Assembly (NCBI RefSeq): GCF_004135385.1
Contig: NZ_CP035493.1
Coordinates: forward strand, 3,105,440-3,169,439
Origin: Xylanimonas protaetiae
GTDB lineage: Bacteria > Actinomycetota > Actinomycetes > Actinomycetales > Cellulomonadaceae
Length of the DNA stretch: 64,000 nucleotides
Direction: 5' to 3'
The position numbers were made by a program, and so were the translations under genes. The notes under the pieces were generated by a model that saw only the letters and a list, made by a program, of their open reading frames with translations, searched no databases and was not told where the DNA came from. Positions 49,669-58,501 of the stretch are shown piece after piece. How positions within the stretch are numbered: position 1 is the first letter of the stretch; every line of letters starts with the position of its first letter.

Positions 49669-51416
49669 GCGATCACGTCACCGGAACGAACGACACGCCC
49701 GAGAAGGACGTCGTCGAGCAGGCCACCGAGAGCGTGACGGCCGAGACTCCCGAGGTGCCCGAGGCTGCGGCCGAGGTCGTCGCCGAGCCCGCTGTCGCCG
49801 AGGCGGAGGCCGTCGAGCCCCCGATCGCCGAGGCTGAGGCTGAGGCCGTCGAGGCTGAGGCCGTCGAGGCTGAGGTCGCAGTGGTCGAGCCCGTCGTGCC
49901 CGAGCCCGTGGCCGAGACGTCCGCCGAGGCGACGGCCACCGAGGCCGAGGCGGCGCCCGTCGTCGAGACCCCGGCCCCCGCCGAGGACGCCGAGCCCGAG
50001 GCTCCTGCCACTGCCACTGCCGCGGCCCCCACCCCGCGCCCGAAGGCCCCCAAGCCGTCGCGCCTCCCGAAGCCGTCGCCCCTGCGCCGCCCGACGCCCG
50101 TCGCTCCTGCGGCGGCCGCCGCCCCCGTCGTCGTCCCGCCGGTGGCCGACGCCGCCGCCGTGGCCGCCGCCGAGGCGTTCGGCCGTGTCGACGAGGAGGG
50201 CAACGTCTTCGTCCGCGAGGCGGCCGGCGAGCGCCCGGTCGGGCAGTTCCCCGACGTCCCGGCGTCGGAGGCAATGAGCCTGTACGTGCGCCGCTACCTC
50301 GACCTCGCCGCGAAGGTGAGCCTGTTCGAGACGCGCCTGGGCAGCGCCGACCTGTCGGTCAAGGAGATCGACCAGACCCTCGCCAAGCTGAGCGAGGAGA
50401 CGGCCGAACCCGCCGCCGTGGGCGACCTGGACGCGCTGCGCGAGCGGGTCGGCGCGCTCGGCGCCGTCGCCAAGGAGCGTCGCGCCGCCCTCGAGGCCGC
50501 CCGCGCCGCCGCGAAGGCCGAGGCCGTCGCCGCGCGCACGGCCATCGTCGAGGCCGCCGAGAAGATCGCCGCGACCGACCCCGCGCGCATGCAGTGGCGT
50601 CCGGCCGGCGAGGAGCTGCGTCAGCTGCTCGACCAGTGGAAGGAGGCGCAGCGTTCGGGCCCGCGCATCGACCGCACCTCCGAGGAGTCCCTCTGGAAGC
50701 GGTTCAGCCACGCCCGCACCGCGTTCGACCGCGAGCGCCGCCACTACTTCGCCGAGCTCGAGTCGCGCAACTCGTCGGCGAAGACCGCCAAGGAGGCGCT
50801 CGTCGCGCAGGCCGAGAAGCTCTCGACGAGCACCGACTGGGGTGCCACGGCGGGCGCGTTCCGCGACCTCATGACGCAGTGGAAGGCTGCCGGCCGTGCC
50901 GCGCGCCGCGACGACGACGCCCTGTGGGCCAAGTTCCGCGCCGCGCAGGACGCGTTCTTCAACGCGCGCGACGAGGAGAACGCCGCCGTCGACGCGGAGT
51001 ACGCGGAGAACCTCACGGTCAAGGAGCAGATCCTCACCGAGGCCGAGGCGCTCGTGCCGGTCAAGGACCTGAACGCCGCCAAGGCCGCGCTGCGCGACAT
51101 CCAGGAGCGCTGGGAGGCCGCGGGCAAGGTGCCGCGCGGGGACGTCCAGCGTGTCGAGGGTCGCCTGCGTGCGATCGAGCAGGCCGTGCGCGACGCCGAG
51201 CAGGCCAAGTGGGACCGCACCAACCCGGAGACGCGGGCGCGCGCCGAGGGTGCCCTCGCGCAGCTCGAGGCGGCGATCGAGGGCCTCGAGGCGGACCTCG
51301 AGACGGCGAAGGCCAAGGGCGACAAGCGCACGGTCGGCGAGCTCGAGACGGCGATCGCCGCCCGCAGGTCGTGGCTGGAGCAGGTCGTCCGCGCCGCCGA
51401 GGACTCGCGCGGCTGA
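49665..51416 (+). CDS. DUF349 domain protein
   Basis: 583 residues. Residues 1-170 are acidic, Ala/Glu/Val/Pro-rich and disordered (with EAEAVEAEAVEAEV from 15-bp repeats at 49836-49880). The rest is helical with several DUF349 repeats, each recognisable by a W-x-x-A-G pattern (LDQWKEAQRSGPR, MTQWKAAGRAARRDDDALWAKFRAAQDAFFNARDE, QERWEAAGKVPRGDVQRVEGRLRAIE). Translationally coupled to the cyclophilin gene, the usual actinobacterial neighbour. No biochemical role is known; long charged helices suggest a scaffold or RNA/protein-binding function. Confidence 0.87.
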   Translation: MSDHVTGTNDTPEKDVVEQATESVTAETPEVPEAAAEVVAEPAVAEAEAVEPPIAEAEAEAVEAEAVEAEVAVVEPVVPEPVAETSAEATATEAEAAPVVETPAPAEDAEPEAPATATAAAPTPRPKAPKPSRLPKPSPLRRPTPVAPAAAAAPVVVPPVADAAAVAAAEAFGRVDEEGNVFVREAAGERPVGQFPDVPASEAMSLYVRRYLDLAAKVSLFETRLGSADLSVKEIDQTLAKLSEETAEPAAVGDLDALRERVGALGAVAKERRAALEAARAAAKAEAVAARTAIVEAAEKIAATDPARMQWRPAGEELRQLLDQWKEAQRSGPRIDRTSEESLWKRFSHARTAFDRERRHYFAELESRNSSAKTAKEALVAQAEKLSTSTDWGATAGAFRDLMTQWKAAGRAARRDDDALWAKFRAAQDAFFNARDEENAAVDAEYAENLTVKEQILTEAEALVPVKDLNAAKAALRDIQERWEAAGKVPRGDVQRVEGRLRAIEQAVRDAEQAKWDRTNPETRARAEGALAQLEAAIEGLEADLETAKAKGDKRTVGELETAIAARRSWLEQVVRAAEDSRG

Positions 51417-51456
51417 CGTTCTCCACAGGCGGGCTCCCTGCCCTCGCGCACGCGAC

Positions 51457-51462
51457 TAGCGT
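51457..51462 (+). promoter_or_regulatory. -10 box TAGCGT before the AbiEi-like gene
   Basis: TAGCGT ends 8 nt before ATG 51471; no Shine-Dalgarno sequence is visible. Confidence 0.45.
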
Positions 51463-51470
51463 GCCAGGGC

Positions 51471-52127
51471 ATGGAGCCCGCCGCCGTTCCCGCCCTCCTC
51501 CGGACCCGCCCGGCCCCGTCGCCCGGGCGGACGCCGCCCGAGGGGGTGCCGCCCGGTGACCTCCCGGTCTCCGCGCTCCTCGCGCCGGAGCGCACCCCGG
51601 GCGTCCTGGTCCGCCCGTCCGACGTCGGCGGCCGGGTCGCGTGGGACGTCCTGGTGCGCGACGGCGCCCTGACCGTCGTGGGCGACGACGCCGCGGTGCC
51701 GGCGCGCGCCGAGGTGAGCGCCGGCACCCGCGCGGCGGTGCTGCGGCCCCGGGTCCCGGCGCGCACCGTGGTCACCGGCGTGACCGCCGCGTGGGTGCAC
51801 TGCGGCGGCCCGATGCCGCAGGTGCTCCACCTCGCCCACCGTCCCGGCACGCACCGGCCCGCCGTGTGGTCGTTCACCACCGTGTGGTCGTGCCCCGGGC
51901 TCGTGGGAGACTCCCTGTCCCTGGGCGGCGTGCGGGTCACCACGCCCGAGCGGACCGCCGTCGAGCTGGCCCTGCGGCTCCCGCCGGCGCACGCCCTGCC
52001 CCTGGTGCTCGGCCTGCGGTCCGCCGGCGCGGACCTCGCCGCGGCGTCTCGGTCGCTCGAGCGCCGCACCCGGGTCGCCGGCCGCCCGCGGGCTCGTCTC
52101 GTGCTGGCCGCGGCCGCCTCTGCTTAG
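51471..52127 (+). CDS. AbiEi-like orphan protein (hypothetical)
   Basis: 218 residues. The middle and C-terminal part (VVTGVTAAWVHCGGPMPQVLHLAHRP ... VTTPERTAVELALRLP) resembles the C-terminal domain of actinobacterial AbiEi-type antitoxins and their many orphan relatives. The usual N-terminal winged helix is replaced by a Pro-rich stretch. No AbiEii-type nucleotidyltransferase toxin is nearby. It could be a solitary regulator or a relic; function unknown. Confidence 0.55.
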   Translation: MEPAAVPALLRTRPAPSPGRTPPEGVPPGDLPVSALLAPERTPGVLVRPSDVGGRVAWDVLVRDGALTVVGDDAAVPARAEVSAGTRAAVLRPRVPARTVVTGVTAAWVHCGGPMPQVLHLAHRPGTHRPAVWSFTTVWSCPGLVGDSLSLGGVRVTTPERTAVELALRLPPAHALPLVLGLRSAGADLAAASRSLERRTRVAGRPRARLVLAAAASA

Positions 52128-52135
52128 GTGGCCCT

Positions 52136-53224
52136 ATGGCCAAGACCGCCGCAGCGTTCGTCACCGTCGGGGACCGCGAGGTCCGCGTCTCCAGCCCGGA
52201 CCGTGTCGTCTACGAGGCGACGGACCGCACGCCCGAGATCACCAAGCTCCAGGTCTGCGAGCACTTCGCCGCCGTGGGCGCGGGGATGATGCGCGCGAAC
52301 GGGAACCGGCCCGTCGCGATGGAGCGCTGGCCGGGCGGCTGGCGGGAGGGCATGACGCTCGCCGTGGGCGCCCAGGGCCAGCAGACCGGCGACGGGTTCT
52401 ACTCCAAGCGGCTCCCGCAGGGCGCGCCCGACTGGGTCGAGACCGTGCGGGTCACGACCCCGAACGGCCGCCCGATCGACGAGCTGTGCCTCACGGAGCC
52501 CGCGGCGGCCGTGTGGGGCGCCCAGATGGGCACGCTCACCTTCCACCCGTGGGCCGTGCGCGCCGACGACGTCGAGCACCCCGACGAGCTCCGCATCGAC
52601 CTCGACCCGCAGCCGGGGGCCACGTTCGCCGACGCGCAGCGCGTCGCCGTCGTCGCCGAGGAGCTGCTGCGCGGGCTGGGCATCCGGGCGTTCGCGAAGA
52701 CGTCCGGCAACCGCGGCATCCACGTCTACGTGCGCACGCAGCGGCGCTGGACGTTCGACGACATGCGGCACGCGGCCATCGGCCTCGGCCGCGAGCTGGA
52801 GCGCCGCGACGGCGGCGTGACCACGCAGTGGTGGAAGGAGAACCGGCCCGAGGGGTCGGTCTTCATCGACTTCAACCAGAACCTGAGGGACCGGACGGTC
52901 GCGGGCGCGTGGAGCCTGCGCCCCAGGCCGGGCGGCCCGGTGAGCACGCCCCTGACCTGGGCGCAGCTCGCCGACCTGAAGGACCCGCGCGACCTCAACC
53001 TGTTCACGGCGCCCGGCGTCCTCGCCGACGGCGACCCGTGGGCCGAGATCGACGACGTCGCCCACGCGGTCGACCCGCTGCTCGACCTCTGGGAGACCCT
53101 GCCCGGCGGGGAGGTCAGCTGGCCGCCGGACTACCCCAAGATGCCGGGCGAGCCGCCGCGCGTGCAGCCGAGCAAGAAGGTGGCCGCGCACTGGGACGAC
53201 GACGGCCGCCGCGTCGCGGACTGA
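52136..53224 (+). CDS. LigD-type polymerase (primase-polymerase) domain protein
   Basis: 362 residues, the stand-alone polymerase module of bacterial NHEJ ligase D. The metal-binding RIDLDPQPG, FAKTSGNRGIHVYV, YSKRLPQGAPDWV and FIDFNQNLRDRTVAGAWSLRPRPGGPVSTPL motifs are intact. It fills gaps and adds ribonucleotides at DNA ends. Convergent with an ATP-dependent ligase on the other strand, so ligase and polymerase are separate proteins here, as in mycobacterial LigC/PolD pairs. No ku gene lies in the window. Confidence 0.92.
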   Translation: MAKTAAAFVTVGDREVRVSSPDRVVYEATDRTPEITKLQVCEHFAAVGAGMMRANGNRPVAMERWPGGWREGMTLAVGAQGQQTGDGFYSKRLPQGAPDWVETVRVTTPNGRPIDELCLTEPAAAVWGAQMGTLTFHPWAVRADDVEHPDELRIDLDPQPGATFADAQRVAVVAEELLRGLGIRAFAKTSGNRGIHVYVRTQRRWTFDDMRHAAIGLGRELERRDGGVTTQWWKENRPEGSVFIDFNQNLRDRTVAGAWSLRPRPGGPVSTPLTWAQLADLKDPRDLNLFTAPGVLADGDPWAEIDDVAHAVDPLLDLWETLPGGEVSWPPDYPKMPGEPPRVQPSKKVAAHWDDDGRRVAD

Positions 53225-53227
53225 CGC

Positions 53228-54364
53228 TCACGCGGTCCCGGGGGCGCCCGGGAGGATCTCGGCCAGGTCGTAGCCGACCGGCTCCTCGAGCTGCGCGTAC
53301 GTGCACGACGCCGGCTCCCGGTCGGGGCGCCAGCGCTTGAGCTGCGCCGTGTGCCGGAACCGGGTGCCCTCCATGTGGTCGTACCCGACCTCCAGGACGC
53401 GCTCCACCCGCAGCGGCGTGAACGACAGGTCCTTGCCCGCGCTCCAGCGCGACTGCGCCCCGGGCCGCCGCTCCCCCGCGACGCCGTCCGCGACGGCGGG
53501 GTCCTGCCAGTCGGCCCAGGGGTGCGCGGCGTGGCCGGGCGACCCGGGCTCGACGACGAGGCCGGCGAGCTCCGTCACGAGCGCCGCCCGGCGCGCGGCG
53601 GGGAACGACGCCGCGACGCCGACGAACTGGAGCTGCCCGCCGTCGTCGTACAGCCCCAGGAGCAGCGACCCGAGCAGGGGCGTCTCCTCCGTGGACGCCT
53701 TGTGCAGCCGGTACCCGGCGAGGACGACGTCGGCCGTGCGGGCGTGCTTGACCTTGAGCCAGCCACGCCGGTTGGGCTGGTAGGTGCCGTCGAGCGCCTT
53801 CGCGACGACGCCGTCGAGGCCGGCGCCCTCGAACTGCTCGAACCACGCGCGCGCGACGGCGACGTCGGCGGTACGCGGCGTGGCGAAGACCTGCGGGCCG
53901 GTGAGGCCGAGCCCGTCGAGCGCGGCCAGCCGCTCGGCGAGCGGGCGGCCGCTGAGGTCCTCGTCGTCGAGCGCGAGGACGTCGAAGACGACAAGGCTCG
54001 CGGGCACCGTCTCGGCCAGCATCGTCACGCGCGACGCGGCCGGGTGGATGCGCTGGGACAGCATCTCGAAGTCGAGCCTCGCCCGGCCCGCCCCGGGCCG
54101 GGCGACGACGATCTCCCCGTCGACGACGCACCGCTCGGGGAGCGCGGCCCTGACGGCCTCGACCACCTCGGGGAAGTACCGCTGCATCGGCTTCGCGTTG
54201 CGGGAGTCGAGCCGCACGTCGTCGCCGTCGCGGTAGACGATCGTACGGAAGCCGTCCCACTTGGGCTCGTAGTCCCAGGCAGGCCCGCCGTCGGGCTGGG
54301 CGGGGACGGACGCGACCGACGTGGCCAGCATGGGCAGGATCGGCGGGGTCAGCGGCAGGGCCAT
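53228..54364 (-). CDS. ligC: ATP-dependent DNA ligase (LigC/LigD ligase type)
   Basis: 378 residues. Adenylation lysine in DYEPKWDGFRTI, motif III VVDGEIVV, motif IV LDGVVAKALDGTYQPNRRG, motif V WLKVKHAR, and an OB domain with FTPLRVERVLEVGYDHMEGTRFRH. The length matches stand-alone LigC enzymes. The upstream frame is open but low-complexity; ATG 54364 is the first start before conserved sequence. It faces the polymerase gene, with 3 bp between stop codons. Confidence 0.92.
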   Translation of the reverse strand: MALPLTPPILPMLATSVASVPAQPDGGPAWDYEPKWDGFRTIVYRDGDDVRLDSRNAKPMQRYFPEVVEAVRAALPERCVVDGEIVVARPGAGRARLDFEMLSQRIHPAASRVTMLAETVPASLVVFDVLALDDEDLSGRPLAERLAALDGLGLTGPQVFATPRTADVAVARAWFEQFEGAGLDGVVAKALDGTYQPNRRGWLKVKHARTADVVLAGYRLHKASTEETPLLGSLLLGLYDDGGQLQFVGVAASFPAARRAALVTELAGLVVEPGSPGHAAHPWADWQDPAVADGVAGERRPGAQSRWSAGKDLSFTPLRVERVLEVGYDHMEGTRFRHTAQLKRWRPDREPASCTYAQLEEPVGYDLAEILPGAPGTA

Positions 54365-54388
54365 GCTCGCGATGCTGCCACGGGGCGA

Positions 54389-54412
54389 CGGTTTCGACAG
54401 GCTCAACCACCG
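54389..54412. repeat. Short intergenic repeat CGGTTTCGACAGGCTCAACC-ACCG
   Basis: This 24-bp sequence (54389-54412) between rel and ligC has the form TTTCGACAGGCTCAACCACCG, which I recall as a frequent intergenic word in Micrococcales genomes. Only one copy is seen in this window. Confidence 0.5.
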
Positions 54413-54425
54413 CGGCCGGACGACG

Positions 54426-56774
54426 CTACAGCGGCGGCAGGTGCGGCGCCTCCGCCGCCTTCGCACCCGTGATGCGGTAGACGTCGAACACGCCGTCCAC
54501 CTTCCGCACGGCCGAGAGCACCTGCGCCAGGTGCGCCGGCTCCGCCATCTCGAACACGTACCGGGACATCGCGATGCGGTCCTGCGTGGTCGAGACGGTC
54601 GCCGACAGGATGTTTACGTGGTTGTCGGACAGCACGCGCGTGATGTCCGAGAGCAGGCGGGACCGGTCGAGCGCCTCGACCTGGATCTGCACGAGGAACG
54701 ACGTGGTGCTCCCCGCGGACCACGACACGTCGACGATGCGCTCCGGCTGCTGGCGCAGCCCGTCGACGTTGGCACAGTCGGCGCGGTGCACCGAGACGCC
54801 CGAGCCGCGCGTGACGAACCCGATGATCTCGTCGCCGGGGACGGGCGTGCAGCACTTGGCGAGCTTGACCCAGATGTCGCCCACGCCGCGCACGACGACG
54901 CCCGGGTCGCCGGCGCGCGTGCGCTTCGACGTCGTCGAGATGCCCGGGACGGCCGCCTCGGCGGTGTCCTCCTCCGTGCCGTCCGCCCCGCCGAGGGACT
55001 TGACCAGCAGCTCGACGACGTGCGGCGCCGAGACGTGCCCCTCGCCCACGGCCGCGTACAGCGCGGACACGTCCGCGAACCGCAGCTCGGTGGCCAGGCC
55101 CACGAGCGCCTCGTGCGAGAGCAGGCGCTGGATCGGCAGGTTCTGCTTACGCATCGCCTTCGTGATGGCGTCGCGGCCCTGCTCGACGGCCTCCTCGCGG
55201 CGCTCCTTGGTGAACCAGGCACGGATCTTGTTGCGCGCCCGTGCCGACTTCACGAACGCGAGCCAGTCGCGCGACGGGCCGGCGGACTCCGCCTTGGACG
55301 TCAGGATGTCGACGACGTCGCCGTTCTGCAGCTGCGAGTCGAGCGGCACGAGGCGGCCGTTGACGCGCGCACCCATGGTGCGGTGGCCCACCTCGGTGTG
55401 CACCGAGTAGGCGAAGTCCACGGGCGTCGACCCGGCCGGCAGTGCCATGACCTGGCCCTTCGGCGTGAAGACGTAGACCTCCGCCCCGCCGATCTCGTAG
55501 CGCAGCGAGTCGAGGAACTCGCTCGGGTCTGCCGTCTCGCGCTGCCAGTCGACGAGCTGGCGCAGCCACGCCATGTCGTTGGTGCGCTGGTCCTCGGGGG
55601 TCACCCCGGGCTTGCCCTGCTTCGCGGGCTCCTTGTACTTCCAGTGCGCCGCGACGCCGTACTCCGCGCGGCGGTGCATGTCGTGCGTACGGATCTGGAT
55701 CTCGACGGGCTTGCCGCCCGGCCCCACGACCGTCGTGTGCAGCGACTGGTACATGTTGAACTTGGGCATCGCGATGTAGTCCTTGAACCGGCCGGGGACC
55801 GGGTTCCAGCGCGCGTGCAGCGCGCCGAGCGCCGCGTAGCAGTCGCGCACCGAGTCCACGAGGACGCGCGTGCCCACCAGGTCGTAGATGTCCGCGAAGT
55901 CGTGCCCGCGGACGATCATCTTCTGGTAGATCGAGTAGTAGTGCTTCGGCCGGCCCGTGACCGTGGCCTTGATCTTCGCGCCGCGCAGGTCCGCCTGGAT
56001 CTGCTCGCGCACCACCGAAAGGTACTCCTCGCGCGCCGGGGCGCGCTCGCTGACGAGGTGGACGATCTCGTCGTACACCTTGGGGTACAGGGCCTGGAAG
56101 GACAGGTCCTCCAGCTCCCACTTGATGGTGTTCATGCCCAGGCGGTGCGCCAGCGGGGCGTAGATCTCAAGCGTCTCGCGCGCCTTGCGCTCCGCCGACG
56201 ACGACGGCACGTACTTCCAGGTGCGCGCGTTGTGCAGGCGGTCGGCGAGCTTGATGACCAGTACGCGGATGTCCTTGGCCATCGCCACGACCATCTTGCG
56301 CACCGTCTCGGCCTGCGCGGCGTCGCCGTACTTCACCTTGTCGAGCTTCGTGACGCCGTCGACCATGAGCGCGACGTCGTCGCCGAACTCGCTGCGCAGC
56401 TGGTCGAGCGAGTAGTCGGTGTCCTCGACCGTGTCGTGCAGCAGCGCGGCCGCGATCGTGGTGCCCTCGAAGCCGAGCTCGGCGAGGATCGTCGCCACCG
56501 ACACCGGGTGCGTGATGTAGGGGTCCCCGGACTTGCGCAGCTGCCCGCGGTGGGCCTTCTCGGCCACCGTGTAGGCGCGCTCGATCACCGCCAGGTCGGA
56601 CTTGGGGTGCGCGGCACGCACCGCCTGCAGCAGCGGCTCGAGGGCCGGGCTGACGCCGCTGCCCCCGCCCAGCACGCCCAGGCGCACCAGCCGGCTGCGG
56701 ATCCCCGTGCCCGACGTCGGGGCGCCCGGTCCGGCGACCGCGTCCGCGCGTGCGACCTTGGTGTCGTCGCTCAT
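54426..56774 (-). CDS. rel: Bifunctional (p)ppGpp synthetase/hydrolase Rel
   Basis: Makes and breaks down the alarmone (p)ppGpp. 782 residues. HD hydrolase domain ([33 protein letters not shown]) and synthetase domain ([47 protein letters not shown]) are both intact, followed by TGS ([25 protein letters not shown]), zinc-finger/ribosome-binding region ([16 protein letters not shown]) and a C-terminal ACT domain. ATG 56774 has GGAGG 8 nt upstream. Confidence 0.97.
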   Translation of the reverse strand: MSDDTKVARADAVAGPGAPTSGTGIRSRLVRLGVLGGGSGVSPALEPLLQAVRAAHPKSDLAVIERAYTVAEKAHRGQLRKSGDPYITHPVSVATILAELGFEGTTIAAALLHDTVEDTDYSLDQLRSEFGDDVALMVDGVTKLDKVKYGDAAQAETVRKMVVAMAKDIRVLVIKLADRLHNARTWKYVPSSSAERKARETLEIYAPLAHRLGMNTIKWELEDLSFQALYPKVYDEIVHLVSERAPAREEYLSVVREQIQADLRGAKIKATVTGRPKHYYSIYQKMIVRGHDFADIYDLVGTRVLVDSVRDCYAALGALHARWNPVPGRFKDYIAMPKFNMYQSLHTTVVGPGGKPVEIQIRTHDMHRRAEYGVAAHWKYKEPAKQGKPGVTPEDQRTNDMAWLRQLVDWQRETADPSEFLDSLRYEIGGAEVYVFTPKGQVMALPAGSTPVDFAYSVHTEVGHRTMGARVNGRLVPLDSQLQNGDVVDILTSKAESAGPSRDWLAFVKSARARNKIRAWFTKERREEAVEQGRDAITKAMRKQNLPIQRLLSHEALVGLATELRFADVSALYAAVGEGHVSAPHVVELLVKSLGGADGTEEDTAEAAVPGISTTSKRTRAGDPGVVVRGVGDIWVKLAKCCTPVPGDEIIGFVTRGSGVSVHRADCANVDGLRQQPERIVDVSWSAGSTTSFLVQIQVEALDRSRLLSDITRVLSDNHVNILSATVSTTQDRIAMSRYVFEMAEPAHLAQVLSAVRKVDGVFDVYRITGAKAAEAPHLPPL

Positions 56775-56809
56775 GCCCCCACCTCCGTCCGGCTCAGGAA
56801 GGCGTCAGT

Positions 56810-57403
56810 CTACGACGACGCCCGCTCGTCGACGCGCAGCAAGGTCTCCACGACCCGCCCGCTCAGACGCTCGCGGCCGCCGAGGCCGTCGAGCTCGAGC
56901 AGGAACGCCGTCGCGACGACCTTGCCGTCGCACCGTTCGACGAGCTCGGCCGCCGCGGCGGCCGTGCCGCCCGTGGCGAGCACGTCGTCCACCAGGAGAA
57001 CACGCGCGCCCTGCGGAAGCGTCCCGGTGCGCAGCTCGATGGCCGCCGAGCCGTACTCGAGGTCGTAGTCGACCCGCTCGACGGGTGGCGGCAGCTTGCC
57101 CGCCTTGCGCAGCGGGACGAACCCGACGCCCAGGCGGGTGGCCAGGGGCGCCCCGAGCAGGAACCCGCGCGCCTCCATACCCGCGACGATGTCGATCGCG
57201 TGACCGTCATCGCCCTCGCACAGCCGCGCGAAGGCCTCCACGACGTCGCGCAGCGCCGCACCGTCGGCGAGCAGCGGGGTGATGTCACGAAAGACGATCG
57301 GGTCGTGCGGGTAGCCCGGCACGTCCCGGATCAGGGCGCGGATCTCCGTCGCCCTGTCCGGCCCGAGGCCGGACAGGGCGACGAGGGAGATGTCGTCAGA
57401 CAT
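56810..57403 (-). CDS. apt: Adenine phosphoribosyltransferase
   Basis: Salvages adenine to AMP with PRPP. 197 residues. IVAGMEARGFLLGAPLATRLGVGFVPLRKAGKLP and the PRPP loop VLLVDDVLATGGTAAAAAELVE are clear. It sits 12 nt after the secF stop and just before rel, the typical sec-apt-rel order, linking purine salvage with alarmone metabolism. Confidence 0.96.
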   Translation of the reverse strand: MSDDISLVALSGLGPDRATEIRALIRDVPGYPHDPIVFRDITPLLADGAALRDVVEAFARLCEGDDGHAIDIVAGMEARGFLLGAPLATRLGVGFVPLRKAGKLPPPVERVDYDLEYGSAAIELRTGTLPQGARVLLVDDVLATGGTAAAAAELVERCDGKVVATAFLLELDGLGGRERLSGRVVETLLRVDERASS

Positions 57404-57415
57404 CGGCGGGTCGCC

Positions 57416-58501
57416 TCAGCGCTTCCGCCGCGGCTGCGCGGCCTGGCCGAGGTGGTGCCCCGGGCGGAGCTGGCTCGCGATGCTGCCGACCACGTTGAGC
57501 TCGGCCGCGTCGTCGATCGCGCCGGCGCGACGCGCCAGGACCTCGGCCGTGTGGGCCGCGATCCTCGGCTCCCGCTCCCGCAGGGCCACGTCGAGCGGCG
57601 TCGCCAGGAACAGCGACGACACGGTGCCGACGGCGATGCCGACGAACAGGGACAGCGACAGGTCGCGCAGCGTGCCCGCGCCCAGGAGCAGCGCCCCCAC
57701 GAAGAGGATGCCGCCGACCGGCAGCAGCGCCACCACCGAGGTGTTGATCGAGCGGACCAGCGTCTGGTTGACGGCGAGGTTCGCGCGCTCCGCGTAGGTG
57801 GTGCGGGTCTGGTCCAGGACGCCGTCGGCGTTCTCGCGGACCTTGTCGAACACGACCATCTTGTCGTAGAGCGAGAAGCCCAAGATCGTCAGGAAGCCGA
57901 TGATCGTCGACGGCGTGACCTCCCAGCCGACGAGCGCGTACACGCCGGCGGAGATGAGCAGGTCGGCGAGCATCGAGACGATGGCCGCGACCGACATGCG
58001 CCAGGCCCGGAAGTAGACGGCCATGAACGCGGCCGCCGCGAGGACGAACACGATGACGCCCCACAGGGCGCGCACGGAGACGCCCTGGCCCCAGGTCGGG
58101 CCCACCGTCGAGACGCTCAGGTCGGTCGCCGGGTCGATGCCGTAGGCGTCGGCCAGGGCGGACTTGACCTGCGCGACCTGCTCGTCCTTCAGCGTGACGG
58201 TCTGGATGCGCAGCGCGTTGCTGCCCACCGACGCCACGCGGGGCTCGTCGCCCGGCACGACGGCCTGCACGGCCGCGATGGCCGGGCCCTGCGCGGTCGT
58301 CGAGGCGTTCTCGATGCTGATCTCCGTGCCGCCGCGGAAGTCGATGCCCAGCGACAGCGGCTTGAAGAGCAGCAGGGCGACCGACGCGATCGCGAGCACG
58401 CCCGCGACGGCGAACCACCGCTTGCGGCGGGCGACGATCGGGTAGGAGCGGCGACCGGTGTACAGGTCGTTGCCCCAGGCCGCAAAGCTGAACCCGGCCA
58501 T
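57416..58501 (-). CDS. secF: Protein translocase subunit SecF
   Basis: Works with SecD to pull proteins across the membrane using the proton gradient. 361 residues, six transmembrane helices. LGIDFRGGTEISIEN is the family motif in the first periplasmic part, and ISAGVYALVGWEVTPSTIIGFLTILGFSLYDKMVVFDKVREN is the conserved D-x-x-V-x-x-D-x-x-R-E-N region. ATG 58501 overlaps the secD stop. Confidence 0.97.
   Translation of the reverse strand: MAGFSFAAWGNDLYTGRRSYPIVARRKRWFAVAGVLAIASVALLLFKPLSLGIDFRGGTEISIENASTTAQGPAIAAVQAVVPGDEPRVASVGSNALRIQTVTLKDEQVAQVKSALADAYGIDPATDLSVSTVGPTWGQGVSVRALWGVIVFVLAAAAFMAVYFRAWRMSVAAIVSMLADLLISAGVYALVGWEVTPSTIIGFLTILGFSLYDKMVVFDKVRENADGVLDQTRTTYAERANLAVNQTLVRSINTSVVALLPVGGILFVGALLLGAGTLRDLSLSLFVGIAVGTVSSLFLATPLDVALREREPRIAAHTAEVLARRAGAIDDAAELNVVGSIASQLRPGHHLGQAAQPRRKR

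Noticed and set aside
53236-53253. TCCCGGG/CCCGGGA hairpin at the end of ligC
   Set aside because: Lies inside the last ligC codons and not after the stop, and is short; not called as a terminator.
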